45,726 nt of DNA, taken from NCBI GenBank assembly GCA_900109435.1, contig FNZT01000020.1, forward strand, positions 1 through 45,726, read 5' to 3'. A program made the translations under genes and the position numbers. Shown here in pieces: positions 8,104-17,095 of this stretch. This DNA is from Ruminococcus sp. YRD2003. Lineage in GTDB: Bacteria > Bacillota > Clostridia > Oscillospirales > Ruminococcaceae. How positions within the stretch are numbered: the stretch's first letter is position 1; each line of letters begins with the position of its first letter. The notes under the pieces are model-generated. The model saw only the letters and a list, made by a program, of their open reading frames with translations. It did not search any database and had not been told where the DNA came from.

Positions 8104-9423
8104 TTAGTCTCCGTGATCTATGCATTTTTCAACAAAACGCGCGGCTGCCTTAACATCAGAATAGAAGTAAATATGCGGAAAACCTGCATACAGCGTATCG
8201 CTCGTATGGCAGCATCTCCACGTTCTGCCGTCAGCTTTTTCAGCGGTGAGATCCTTTCCGCAGTTGGTGCTGTCCCAGTAGTGGAACTCATGTGCCCTTA
8301 TCGCCTCTCCCGAACCGAACAGCAAACTGTCAGAGTCGGCTTTCATCGTGATATAGCCAAATCTTTGCAGTCTTTCAGTTGGGAAGGCTCGCCCTTTTAT
8401 GACACCTGCCATAGCGTAAGTGCTGCCGCTCCCGTCCGTCAGCTCATCGTGAAGATACATAAATCCTCCGCACTCTGCAATTGTCGGCATACCCATTGAA
8501 ATATTGTTCCTTACGTCCGCGAGCATCGACATATTCGCAGACAAATGCTCCGCATACAGTTCGGGATAGCCTCCGCAGAGGATAAGCCCGTCACATTCGG
8601 GGACCGCCTTATCAGAAAGCGGCGAGAAGTACTTTATCCGACATCCCATTTTTTCAAGCAGGTCGATATTCTCCTGATAGATGAAGCAGAAGGCTTTGTC
8701 TCTTGCGACCGCTATTATTGGCGCATCTGAAAAACGAGATATATCTGTATGCTTGAACTCGGGAAGAGGACGGTCAAAACTTTCGATGAGCTTGTCTATG
8801 CAGATGTATTTCTCAGCAAGCTCCCCGAGCCTGCCGAGCATAGTTTGGATATCGCCTATCTCGTCAGCAGTTACAAGTCCGAGATGACGGCTTTCTATCG
8901 TTATATCGCTTTTGGGAAGGCAGCCGAAATACTCAGTTCCGATCTCATCACAAAGTCTCTTTGCAAGTGAGATAAGCTTCTCAGGCAGACGATCAAAAAT
9001 AAAACCGGCGATACGGTTAGGGCGATAGTGTAGAAATCCGCTCATCACCGCGCCTATCGAATCGCTCATCCCCTTGCAGTCAATGACGATAACAGCCGGA
9101 GTATCCGTTATCTCTGAAACAGAATGTGCACTTCCGCGGTCACCGTCATAGAAGCCCATAACGCCCTCGATGACTGCGATATCAGCACCGCTGCCGTACT
9201 CATCGAGCAGGCTAAGAAGTGTATCATCATCACAGAAAAAGCTGTCAAGGTTATGGGAGGCAACGCCTATCGCCTTTCTGTGGAACATGGGGTCAATGTA
9301 ATCGGGTCCGCACTTGAATGCTGCAACGTTTAAGCCGCGGCGTTTTAGTGCGGAGAACAACGCACACGTCACAGTTGTTTTTCCGCAGCCGCTGTTTGTT
9401 CCTCCGATAAGTATCCGTCTCAT
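8104..9423 (-). CDS. cbiA: Cobyrinate a,c-diamide synthase CbiA
   Basis: CbiA amidates the a and c side chains of cobyrinate using glutamine and ATP. The N-terminal ATPase domain begins with the P-loop GGTNSGCGKTTVT, followed by FKCGPDYIDPMFH, a clear CbiA/CobB signature. The C-terminal glutaminase domain has GLILCGGYPELYAE and the nucleophile elbow IAECGGFMYL. The 439-residue length is typical. The ATG at 9423 follows GGGAGG and overlaps the cbiET stop by ATGA. The related amidase CbiP is encoded at the 3' end of the operon. Confidence 0.97.
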   Translation of the reverse strand: MRRILIGGTNSGCGKTTVTCALFSALKRRGLNVAAFKCGPDYIDPMFHRKAIGVASHNLDSFFCDDDTLLSLLDEYGSGADIAVIEGVMGFYDGDRGSAHSVSEITDTPAVIVIDCKGMSDSIGAVMSGFLHYRPNRIAGFIFDRLPEKLISLAKRLCDEIGTEYFGCLPKSDITIESRHLGLVTADEIGDIQTMLGRLGELAEKYICIDKLIESFDRPLPEFKHTDISRFSDAPIIAVARDKAFCFIYQENIDLLEKMGCRIKYFSPLSDKAVPECDGLILCGGYPELYAEHLSANMSMLADVRNNISMGMPTIAECGGFMYLHDELTDGSGSTYAMAGVIKGRAFPTERLQRFGYITMKADSDSLLFGSGEAIRAHEFHYWDSTNCGKDLTAEKADGRTWRCCHTSDTLYAGFPHIYFYSDVKAAARFVEKCIDHGD

Positions 9424-10610
9424 GAGAGCCTCCCGCTGATGATAAATACCGGGTTCTGCGCTTGCAGCATCGTGTGCGAGCCGAGCTTTTTCGTGCGCAT
9501 GACGGCTATCTGAACTACTTCCGCAGCTGTTCCGTATTTCTTGAAACAGCTTACAGCATCATTCAAAGTTTCAAGTGATACCGCCGTTACAACGATGTTC
9601 GCAAAAGGATTTTTAGCATATACCGCATCAAAGATACCATTCATATTACCGCTGCTCCCACCGATGAATACTTTGTCGGGAGTAGGTGCATCTTCAAGCA
9701 CTTCGGGACAGCTTCCTTCAATTACTTCGATATTATCACAGCTGAAAAGCTGTGCATTTTTAGCTGTGAGTGCTGCCGCCTCGGTTTTTTTATCGAATGA
9801 TACTACCTTGCCGTCAGGACAGCGATATGCGGACTCTACTGATACAGAGCCTGTTCCGCAGCCGACGTCCCACACGACGGAATCGGTACGTATACCGAGC
9901 TTTGAAACGGCTATGCAGCGGACCTCAGATTTCGTCATAGGTATCTCGCCACGGACGAAATCATCATCATTTATCGCAGACGGTACACAGCGGAGAGCCC
10001 CACTGTTTTCTGTTACCATGACCACAAGTCCGACAGGCGCTGGATCAACGAACTCATGCGCTTTTCCGCTTGTGACAGTCTCGGTATCGTAACCGAGTTC
10101 GGCACCGATGTGAACAGTCACATCAGATAGCCCGAAGCTGCAAAGTACACGGCAGACATCAGCAGCAGTCATGTCGCCGCCGAGCAGGAAGAAGCAGCGT
10201 TCATTCAGTCTGACGTTCACGGCAATATTCGCTGCTTTTCCGTGAAGGCTGACAAACTTCATATTCTCATATGATAAGCCGAGCCGACTGCAAAAATATG
10301 AGACTGAAGAGATACCGGGAATGATGCGGACATCATAAATATCGAGCAACGGGAGCAGCTTCTTGGCTCCGCTGAAAAAGCCGCAGTCTCCCGACAATAG
10401 AACTGCCGCAGTACCGTAACTGGATGAAGCAAGTTTATCAGCTATATCCTGTGGCATATAACTTGTGAACAGTTCTTTCCCCATACTTTGGAAGGGCTGC
10501 AGCATACGCTCTGCACCTATCAGCAGCTCTGCCTCATCAATGGCTTTTTCAGCCTCCTTCGTAAGGGTATTTCTACCGTCCACACCTGTCCCGACAATAT
10601 AGACTTTCAT
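9420..10610 (-). CDS. cbiET: Bifunctional cobalt-precorrin-7 C5-methyltransferase / C15-methyltransferase (decarboxylating) CbiET
   Basis: This is a fusion of CbiE (residues about 1-195) and CbiT (about 205-396), equivalent to CobL. The N-terminal part starts MKVYIVGTGVDGRNTLT and contains the GDCGFFSGA loop of SAM-dependent tetrapyrrole methylases. The C-terminal part has the Rossmann SAM motif VWDVGCGTGSVSVESA and FIGGSSGNM. Together they methylate C5 and C15 and decarboxylate the C12 acetate chain. The start at 10610 overlaps the cbiJ stop (ATGA); the ribosome binding site is weak, consistent with coupling. Confidence 0.96.
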   Translation of the reverse strand: MKVYIVGTGVDGRNTLTKEAEKAIDEAELLIGAERMLQPFQSMGKELFTSYMPQDIADKLASSSYGTAAVLLSGDCGFFSGAKKLLPLLDIYDVRIIPGISSVSYFCSRLGLSYENMKFVSLHGKAANIAVNVRLNERCFFLLGGDMTAADVCRVLCSFGLSDVTVHIGAELGYDTETVTSGKAHEFVDPAPVGLVVMVTENSGALRCVPSAINDDDFVRGEIPMTKSEVRCIAVSKLGIRTDSVVWDVGCGTGSVSVESAYRCPDGKVVSFDKKTEAAALTAKNAQLFSCDNIEVIEGSCPEVLEDAPTPDKVFIGGSSGNMNGIFDAVYAKNPFANIVVTAVSLETLNDAVSCFKKYGTAAEVVQIAVMRTKKLGSHTMLQAQNPVFIISGRLS

Positions 10611-11347
10611 TTTTTCCGTTCCTTTTCAATTCTCTCGATGATTTCTCCGAAGCTGTGACCGTGCTCTGGCGGACGGGTGAGTGTTATGAGCTCGGCACCG
10701 CATATCCGTGCAGCCTCCGCCTTTTCCGGGTATCCACCGGCTTCACCGCTCTCTTTGGTGATTATCATACCTGCTCCGCTCTCCCGAAGGTGAGCCGCAT
10801 TCTGTTCAGTCGTGAACGGACCTTTCTGCTGTATCACCTTTGCTGTGTCATAGCCGAGAGCACGACACTGCTCAAGTATCTCCTCCGAGGGAAGTACTCT
10901 GACCCACAGCCGTCTGCGAAAGTCCTTCACCTTTATCAGCTCCGGCAATGCCTTACTGCCGAGGGTGCTGAGAATGGTCTCATCTGTACCGTTGAGCAGC
11001 TCAATGAGCTTGTCCATATCCGGAACTGTTTTCCCGTAAGGTACTGAGTTTTTACGGATAAGGCGGAGGCAGTTTGTCCCGGTCTCCTCGCAGGCTGCGC
11101 GTATATTGGCGGTTGCTTCGACCGCGTAGGGATGAGTTGCATCAACAACAGCAGAATAACCGCTGCGTATCAGCTCAGTCATCTCCCTCGCGTCAAGTCT
11201 GCCGCAGAGAATGCTTATCCCTTCCGGCAGAAGTGATGCTCCATATTCCGTTGCTACGGAAACATCAGCTATGATGTCGTTTGCTGCACAATATTCAGCG
11301 AGCTTGCGACCTTCTGTAGTACCTCCGAAGATAAGCAGCTTAAACAT
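10607..11347 (-). CDS. cbiJ: Cobalt-precorrin-6A reductase CbiJ
   Basis: CbiJ (CobK family) reduces the macrocycle of cobalt-precorrin-6A with NAD(P)H. The N-terminus LLIFGGTTEGRKLAEY is diagnostic. YSAVVDATHPYAVEATANI near residue 90 and the C-terminal IITKESGEAGGYPEKAEAA are the other family signatures. At 246 residues it is full length. The ATG at 11347 follows GAGGATATAGGA and overlaps the end of cbiH by 8 nt. Confidence 0.96.
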   Translation of the reverse strand: MFKLLIFGGTTEGRKLAEYCAANDIIADVSVATEYGASLLPEGISILCGRLDAREMTELIRSGYSAVVDATHPYAVEATANIRAACEETGTNCLRLIRKNSVPYGKTVPDMDKLIELLNGTDETILSTLGSKALPELIKVKDFRRRLWVRVLPSEEILEQCRALGYDTAKVIQQKGPFTTEQNAAHLRESGAGMIITKESGEAGGYPEKAEAARICGAELITLTRPPEHGHSFGEIIERIEKERKK

Positions 11348-12062
11348 TCCTATATCCTCTCGGAGTCACCATTTTTCCATTGATGATCTTAGTTTCGGAG
11401 TTGCCGATATAAACGGTAGTGAACATATCAACTGCCGTATCGCGGAGCTCCGAAAGAGTGAGGATACGGCTTTCCTGACCGTCACGTCCAATGTTTCTGA
11501 CATAGCCGCAAACGATTTCTCCTGCACGGTGTTTAAGTATTATGTCACAGGCTTTTTGCAGGTAGTCGGCACGCGTCTTCGAGGAAGGATTGTACAGGAC
11601 TATCACCATGTCGCATTCAGCAGCACATTCAAGTCTCTTCCTTATCTTCTCGGCAGGCGTCAGCAGGTCGGAAAGGCTTATCACAGCAAAGTCATGTGTC
11701 AGCGGAGAGCCGAGCACAGCGCCGCCGCTGAAAGCGGCAGTCACACCGGGTACCACCTCTATATCGACATCGGGGTAGCTGATACCGAGCTCAAAGGCCA
11801 GTCCAGCCATACCGTAAAGCTGCGGATCGCCGCTGCATATGAGTGCAACATTCCTGTTTTCCGCCTCTTTCAAGGCAAGTTCGACACGTTTGCGCTCCTG
11901 CTTCATACCTGTGGAGGCATATTCTTTATCGGGAAAATACGCCTTCAGAAGCTCGACATATTTCGTATACCCGACTATCAGCTCACTGCGCAGAAGAGCC
12001 TGCTCAGCAGCGATAGTCATACCATCGCGGTCTCCTGCTCCCATACCGACAACATACAGCAT
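11340..12062 (-). CDS. cbiH: Cobalt-precorrin-3B C17-methyltransferase CbiH
   Basis: CbiH methylates C17 and catalyses ring contraction in the anaerobic pathway. It is a 240-residue tetrapyrrole methylase starting LYVVGMGAGDRDGMT, with GYTKYVELL and the TGMKQERKRVELAL segment specific to CbiH/CobJ, and the SAM loop ICSGDPQLYGMAG. PGVTAAFSGGAVLGSPLTHDF is also typical. There is no C-terminal ferredoxin-like extension. The start shares one base with the cbiG stop (TAATG) and is preceded by AGGAGG. Confidence 0.96.
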   Translation of the reverse strand: MLYVVGMGAGDRDGMTIAAEQALLRSELIVGYTKYVELLKAYFPDKEYASTGMKQERKRVELALKEAENRNVALICSGDPQLYGMAGLAFELGISYPDVDIEVVPGVTAAFSGGAVLGSPLTHDFAVISLSDLLTPAEKIRKRLECAAECDMVIVLYNPSSKTRADYLQKACDIILKHRAGEIVCGYVRNIGRDGQESRILTLSELRDTAVDMFTTVYIGNSETKIINGKMVTPRGYRNV

Positions 12063-13093
12063 TACAGTCTCCTCCTTTCAAAATCAAGCATGAGCGGCTT
12101 TTCCGCGGCTGCGACGGTTACTCCGTCAGCAGCTTTTTTTGTGATGACGAGCCTTCCGCTGCTGCATTTTACGGTGCTTCTCTCGCAGACATTATCAACG
12201 CCCGTAACGTTTTTGACAAAGTCGGAAGCGGTGAAATCTCCCTCAGTGCTCAATAGTTCATCAGAGGTGTATGTATACAGCTTCAAGCGATGTTTTTCGC
12301 AGAATCCCAGAAGCCCTTCTTCATTTGATTTAAGGTCGATAGTTGCGACAGCACATACGCGTTCAAATTCGACCCCTTCGTTTCCGAGCGCATACGAGAC
12401 TGCATTTTCGATCGTCTGACAGGCTGTACCGCGCTTGCAGCCTATGCCGAGAACGATATTCCTCGGAACAAGTCTGAGCGTGACCGGAAAAGGCTCCCTT
12501 TCCTCAGCGCCGATGTAGAGCCCGATATTGCAGCCCTCACCGGAGGTCAGGTCGTCCGGCATATTTATGTACTCGAAGTCGCTCACTATTCCGACTTTTT
12601 CGCCGTCAAGGACAGCAGCCGCAACTGCCTTTGCGGTGTCCATATCAGTGATCATCAGGTCGTTTGCAGCGGCAAAACTGTCGGGAGAAAAATGTCCGCC
12701 AGTATCAGTAGCAGTGGTTATGACTGGCTGAGCGCCGATAAGCTCTGCGATTTTGCCGGCAAGGGCGTTCGCGCCGCCTATATGTCCCGACAGTATCGGG
12801 ACAACGAACTTGCCGCAGTCGTCGATAACTATCACGGCAGGGTCGCTTGTTTTCGATTTCAAGTGAGGAGCAACAGACCGTACAGCGATGCCGCAGGCAC
12901 ACACGAAGATCAGCGCTTCGTATCCTTGAAAAATATCAACGACAAGTCCGCTGAGGCTGTCGAAGCTCTGCGCGGAGCTGTCACAGCGGTTTTTGAAACA
13001 GAAGCGTTCTGCGCTGAGGAAATCGGCATTTTCAGCGATACGAAGCGACAGCTCCCTCCCCTTCTCTGTCACAGATATGAGCGCAGCCTTCAT
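12062..13093 (-). CDS. cbiG: Cobalt-precorrin-5A hydrolase CbiG
   Basis: CbiG opens the delta-lactone of cobalt-precorrin-5A and releases acetaldehyde, a step specific to the anaerobic pathway. The FVCACGIAVRSVAPHLKSK segment, followed by VVPILSGHIGGANALA, is the CbiG N-terminal signature. The C-terminal domain has NIVLGIGCKRGTA and KSNEEGLLGFCEKH. At 343 residues it is full length. The ATG at 13093 overlaps the cbiF stop (ATGA) with AAGGAA before it. Confidence 0.96.
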   Translation of the reverse strand: MKAALISVTEKGRELSLRIAENADFLSAERFCFKNRCDSSAQSFDSLSGLVVDIFQGYEALIFVCACGIAVRSVAPHLKSKTSDPAVIVIDDCGKFVVPILSGHIGGANALAGKIAELIGAQPVITTATDTGGHFSPDSFAAANDLMITDMDTAKAVAAAVLDGEKVGIVSDFEYINMPDDLTSGEGCNIGLYIGAEEREPFPVTLRLVPRNIVLGIGCKRGTACQTIENAVSYALGNEGVEFERVCAVATIDLKSNEEGLLGFCEKHRLKLYTYTSDELLSTEGDFTASDFVKNVTGVDNVCERSTVKCSSGRLVITKKAADGVTVAAAEKPLMLDFERRRL

Positions 13094-13848
13094 TGTTCCT
13101 TCGCCTTTCTGAACTCAGTCTCGAAATCTGCGGAATAGAGCTTCGAGAGCGAGCGCACATCTCCGAGAAAATCCCCCACTGTGATGAGCGCAGTTTTCGT
13201 TATACCGTTAGTTTTTGCAGTCTCGGAAAGAGTAGCGACTGTGCAGCGGCACACCTTTTCGTCCGGCCACGTTGCCTTGTAAACTATCGCCGCAGGGGTG
13301 TCAGCACTGTAACCACCGTTGATAAGACGCTCTGAGAGCTCCTCGAGCATTCCTGTACTAAGGAAAATCACCATAGTCGCATTATGTGCGGCGAGTGATT
13401 CGATGTTTTCTTTTTCGGGCACAGGAGTGCGTCCTGCCATACGGGTGAGGATGACAGTCTGCGACACATCGGGGAGGGTGTATTCCGCTTTCAGGGCAGC
13501 GGCAGCTCCGCAGAAGGAGCTTACTCCGGGACACACATCGTATTCGATACCGAGTTCATCAAGCCTGTCCATTTGCTCGCGTATCGCGCCATAGATACAA
13601 GGATCGCCAGTATGCAGTCTCACAGTCGTTCTGCCGCTGTTTTCTGCCTTTTCCATGACATCTATGACCTCGTCAAGTGTCATCATGGCACTGTTATGCA
13701 TCTCGCACTCCGAACGTGCATATCCGAGCAGCTCAGGATTCACAAGGGAGCCTGCATATATTATGACATCTGCTTCTTCAAGAAGAGTCTTTCCCCTCAG
13801 CGTTATGAGGTCAGCAGCACCGCTGCCTGCACCTACAAAATGTACCAT
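13090..13848 (-). CDS. cbiF: Cobalt-precorrin-4 C11-methyltransferase CbiF
   Basis: CbiF methylates C11 of cobalt-precorrin-4. It is a 252-residue tetrapyrrole methylase with VHFVGAGSGAADLITLRG at the N-terminus, IYAGSLVNPELLGYA, and the SAM-binding loop RLHTGDPCIYGAIREQ. VCPGVSSFCGAAAAL completes the pattern. The ATG at 13848 is preceded by GGAGGTG and follows the cbiD stop by 1 nt. Confidence 0.97.
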   Translation of the reverse strand: MVHFVGAGSGAADLITLRGKTLLEEADVIIYAGSLVNPELLGYARSECEMHNSAMMTLDEVIDVMEKAENSGRTTVRLHTGDPCIYGAIREQMDRLDELGIEYDVCPGVSSFCGAAAALKAEYTLPDVSQTVILTRMAGRTPVPEKENIESLAAHNATMVIFLSTGMLEELSERLINGGYSADTPAAIVYKATWPDEKVCRCTVATLSETAKTNGITKTALITVGDFLGDVRSLSKLYSADFETEFRKAKEQ

Positions 13849-13849
13849 T

Positions 13850-14980
13850 TCACACCTCCAGAGCTTTTTTCAGTATCTCATCCGCATATTCGGTCTTCAG
13901 GAGCAGATCGTTCTTGTATGAGAAAATAACCGCTCCGACCTTCGCGCTCTCCTTTGCCCGTGCCTGCAAATAGCTGTGTATCCGCTCTGTCAGAACTTCA
14001 AGCAGTTTATTCGCTGCACCGTTTTCATAGAGAATATCCAATGCTGCGTCAGTCGTTGCGCAGTCATTCAAGCTGCAAAGCAGCCGGCTATCGACGCCAG
14101 CAAGAACTCCGCAGGCGATAAGGGTTTCTATCCGGCCGTCAGCATAGGAGGAGTGGGTATTCATTATCCCCGAGCCAAGCTTGACCATTTTCCCGATATG
14201 TCCGTATATGAGGATATCCTCAAACCCAAGTGTTATGCCGATATCTATCGCGTCGCCGATGAAGTTGCTGCACATTACACACTGCTCGTTCAGCTGAGGG
14301 AGATTATCGGCGATAAAGCGCTCGCTGTAATTGCCGACCGTCAGCAGCATGACCTTTCTTCCCTCAGCTTTACGAATATTCGCCTCTGTACGGATAGTCC
14401 CGATAAGGGCAGAATCGCTCATCGGCTCAACTAACCCTGTCGTCCCGATTATCGAAATACCGCCGACTATGCCTATCCGCGGATTGAAGGTCTTTTTGGC
14501 GAGTTCCTCGCCTGCGGGTACGGAGATGACTACGCGGAAGCCTCCGTGATACTCATAAAGCTCTGCTATCTCGGATACCGCCTGAGCGATCATTTTTCTC
14601 GGAACTGAATTGATTGCAGCCGCACCGACAGGCTGGTCAAGCCCAGCCTTTGTGACCCTTCCGATGCCTTTGCCGCCTTGTATCTCAATACCGCTGTCAG
14701 CAAGCGAGACTTTTGCACGTATCTCGATACCGTTTGTAACGTCAGGGTCATCGCCGCTGTCTTTTACAACAGAAGCTTCCGAATAATCAGCTCCGACAAC
14801 GGTGATGACTGTAGGGATCTTCAGCTTTACGCCCTTTGGCGTAAGTATCTCCGCCAAGAAAACGTACTTTCCAGTAAGCAGAGACTCAGCAGCAGCCTTG
14901 GCGGCAGCAGCAGCACAAGTCCCCGTAGTATAGCCGCAGCGAAGCTTTTTTGTACCGCTGTAAATATAGTTTTCCTCCAT
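13850..14980 (-). CDS. cbiD: Cobalt-precorrin-5B C1-methyltransferase CbiD
   Basis: CbiD methylates C1 and marks the anaerobic route. The N-terminal LRCGYTTGTCAAAAAKAA is diagnostic, followed by VKDSGDDPDVTNG and GGKGIGRVTKAGLDQPVG. I start at the ATG at 14980 (MEENYIYSG); an in-frame TTG at 15001 would be longer but lies at the expected transcription start. The ribosome binding site is poor (GGGTGAT). It is the first gene of the operon, only about 25 nt behind the predicted start site, so there is no room for a riboswitch in its leader. Confidence 0.96.
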   Translation of the reverse strand: MEENYIYSGTKKLRCGYTTGTCAAAAAKAAAESLLTGKYVFLAEILTPKGVKLKIPTVITVVGADYSEASVVKDSGDDPDVTNGIEIRAKVSLADSGIEIQGGKGIGRVTKAGLDQPVGAAAINSVPRKMIAQAVSEIAELYEYHGGFRVVISVPAGEELAKKTFNPRIGIVGGISIIGTTGLVEPMSDSALIGTIRTEANIRKAEGRKVMLLTVGNYSERFIADNLPQLNEQCVMCSNFIGDAIDIGITLGFEDILIYGHIGKMVKLGSGIMNTHSSYADGRIETLIACGVLAGVDSRLLCSLNDCATTDAALDILYENGAANKLLEVLTERIHSYLQARAKESAKVGAVIFSYKNDLLLKTEYADEILKKALEV

Positions 14981-15011
14981 GACATCACCCGGTTCGGTCA
15001 AATATATATTT

Positions 15012-15040
15012 ATTTTATCATATTATGGCATTTTAGTCAA
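15012..15040 (-). promoter_or_regulatory. Promoter of the cob operon
   Basis: On the minus strand, TTGACT (15035-15040), a 17-bp spacer and TAAAAT (15012-15017). Transcription would begin around 15005. There is no other good promoter between the operon and the mobile element. The leader is about 25 nt long and contains no B12 aptamer. Confidence 0.75.
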
Positions 15041-15111
15041 TGATAAAGAATAAAACGGGAAGAATCATTAGTTACAACAACGTTACATTGCCAGTAGTTC
15101 GTGAGTATGCT

Positions 15112-15143
15112 GATAAATAGAAAGTCGCAGGTCACCCTGCGGC
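15112..15143 (-). terminator. Terminator of the recombinase gene
   Basis: A hairpin (GCCGCAGG / CCTGCGAC around a GTGA loop, 15124-15143) is followed on the minus strand by a T-rich tract. It separates the mobile-element genes from the cob operon promoter. Confidence 0.6.
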
Positions 15144-15154
15144 TGTTTTCATGC

Positions 15155-16729
15155 CTATTCATTGATTTCAAAGCACACTGTGCTCGAATTCTTGAAATCA
15201 CCATTGAATTCAAGCGTTACGTCAAGGCTGCCGTCCTCGTTTTCGTGGACGTTTATCTTGCGGACAAGCAGACGCATATTCGCATCCGAGATGTACGGTT
15301 CGAGGAGCACCTCGTCCAGCAGCTCTGCTGTGGACATCAGCTCGTCACGACGCTTCTTACTGAGTTCGTCGAACTTCCTGCTTTCCTCTATCTTCTGCGT
15401 CAGCTCCGCTATCTCAGCTTCACGCTTTTCGATCATTGAGTTGTAGATCTTGGCGTGTTCGCGGTCATTGATCCGCTCAATGATCACCTGTTCGATCTGA
15501 ACCTTGAGATTGGCTATCTTCTCGGTGTAGTCCTTTATCATTTTATCGTATTTGGGCTTCTTCTTGTTCCACTCCCTGACTATCTCGTCGTACTTCTGAC
15601 TGGAATCAAGTATCTCCTGGCGGAGCATTACAAGCTCTGTATGAATGATCTCGTCAAGCTGAGTCTCGCGGATAGTGTGAGCGGTGCAGTATTCGTTTCC
15701 GTAACGGTGATTGCTGTTGCAGGTGTACTCCACCCACGAGTTGCCTGCGACCGTCCGCTTCTTAGCTATGAGGCTCGCTCCGCACTCGGCACATTTTATC
15801 ATTCCGCAGTACCTATGGATAACGCTTCCGAACTTTGCCCTCACCTGCGTACTCTGCCTGCTTTTTAGCAGTATCTGTGCCTGTTCGAAGGTCTCGCGGT
15901 CGATAATCGCAGGCATGAAGTTCTCATGTCTGTACTGCTCCTCGGGCGGAATAACGTCCACGGTCTTGTAGATTTTTGATGTTACGGTCTTATGGTTGAC
16001 GAGCGTTCCCGTGTACGCCTCGTTCTGAATTATACGCTTGACCGTTGTTTGCACCCACAAGAATTTCTTGCACATCTGTGTTCTTTGTGCTCCGACCTTT
16101 CTGTGTGAGAAGTATTCCGGAGATTTTATTCCTCGCCGGTTGAAGTCTTTCGCTATTGTACTGAGTCCGTAGCCTGCGAAGAACTTTTCAAATATCTCCC
16201 TGACTATCGCTGCCGCCGTTTCATCGACCAGTATCTCACCTGTGAATTTGTCCTTATAATATCCCATTGGTAAGTTCACAGGCATTCCCGTTTTCTGCTT
16301 CTGACGAATTCCCGTGCGGACCTTCTTGCCGATGTCCTTGGCATAGAAGTCATTGACGAGCTGCTTGAAGCCGATTATCATATCGTCATTCTCGTTCGAT
16401 GAGTCGATACCCTCGGTCACCGAGTACACCTTGACATTATTCTCTCTCAGGTAGTCAATGAACAGCGCCGTGCGTGTTCGGTGCCTGCCAAGTCGGGACA
16501 GGTCCTTGACCAACAGTATATCAATCTTTCCGTCCTCCACCGCGAGCTCTATCTGGTGAAGCCCCTTGCGCTCGAAGGTCATACCAGATACGTTGTCGTC
16601 GAAGCTCTCACCTGCAATTTCGTAACCGTGCTGCTCAGCGTAGTCCACAAGTATCTGACGCTGATTCTGAAGACTGTTCATCTCGGCGTCCTCGTCGCGT
16701 GACAGTCTGTAATATAACCATGCTTTCAT
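15155..16729 (-). CDS. Large serine recombinase (site-specific, transposon/ICE type)
   Basis: The 524-residue protein has the resolvase catalytic domain at residues 1-150 with the nucleophile serine in YYRLSRDED (Ser10), the LVKDLSRLGRHR segment and RTGIRQKQKTG. A recombinase domain follows (GYYKDKFTGEI, RRGIKSPEYF). Residues about 310-360 form a zinc ribbon (CAECG, later CNS and C), and a long charged coiled coil occupies about 370-480. Such enzymes integrate and excise mobile elements without a high-energy cofactor. The ATG at 16729 forms an ATGA overlap with the upstream small gene, and AGGAGG precedes it, so the two are probably coupled. Confidence 0.93.
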   Translation of the reverse strand: MKAWLYYRLSRDEDAEMNSLQNQRQILVDYAEQHGYEIAGESFDDNVSGMTFERKGLHQIELAVEDGKIDILLVKDLSRLGRHRTRTALFIDYLRENNVKVYSVTEGIDSSNENDDMIIGFKQLVNDFYAKDIGKKVRTGIRQKQKTGMPVNLPMGYYKDKFTGEILVDETAAAIVREIFEKFFAGYGLSTIAKDFNRRGIKSPEYFSHRKVGAQRTQMCKKFLWVQTTVKRIIQNEAYTGTLVNHKTVTSKIYKTVDVIPPEEQYRHENFMPAIIDRETFEQAQILLKSRQSTQVRAKFGSVIHRYCGMIKCAECGASLIAKKRTVAGNSWVEYTCNSNHRYGNEYCTAHTIRETQLDEIIHTELVMLRQEILDSSQKYDEIVREWNKKKPKYDKMIKDYTEKIANLKVQIEQVIIERINDREHAKIYNSMIEKREAEIAELTQKIEESRKFDELSKKRRDELMSTAELLDEVLLEPYISDANMRLLVRKINVHENEDGSLDVTLEFNGDFKNSSTVCFEINE

Positions 16730-17022
16730 TTATCTGCCTCCTGTTCTGCCGAAGACTTTTCAACCTCGGCGGCGTGAAGATAATCGCTCAGAAGCGACTT
16801 GATGAACAGCTCGAAGCTCTCACGGTCGCCGTTGAATTTGGCGATAATATTTCTGATCTTCGGCTCCTTTATTCTGCAGTATGACACTTCTTCTCCAAGC
16901 GTTATACCTCCTGTGTCATCGTCGTACTGCTCGGCATAGTCCAGACGTATATGCTGCGGAACCTGTATGATGCTCTCGTCACGGTCACAGGATTCCATTT
17001 TGTTTAATGCTGATGCTTTCAT
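16726..17022 (-). CDS. Small accessory protein of the recombinase element
   Basis: A 98-residue protein starting at the ATG at 17022 (MKASALNKME). The C-terminal half, IKEPKIRNI followed by KFNGDRESFELFIKSLL, is clearly related to the next small protein (17096-17293), so the pair arose by duplication. No known catalytic motif is seen. The direct ATGA overlap with the recombinase suggests that it acts with it, for example as a directionality or DNA-binding partner; this is inference. The ribosome binding site (GGATG) is weak, and the start could lie slightly elsewhere. Confidence 0.75.
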   Translation of the reverse strand: MKASALNKMESCDRDESIIQVPQHIRLDYAEQYDDDTGGITLGEEVSYCRIKEPKIRNIIAKFNGDRESFELFIKSLLSDYLHAAEVEKSSAEQEADK

Positions 17023-17095
17023 TTTTATACATCCATTCGTTTTGGCAGTCGCAGCACCTCGGTTGGTGCTACGACACACCATACCACAGACCTCC

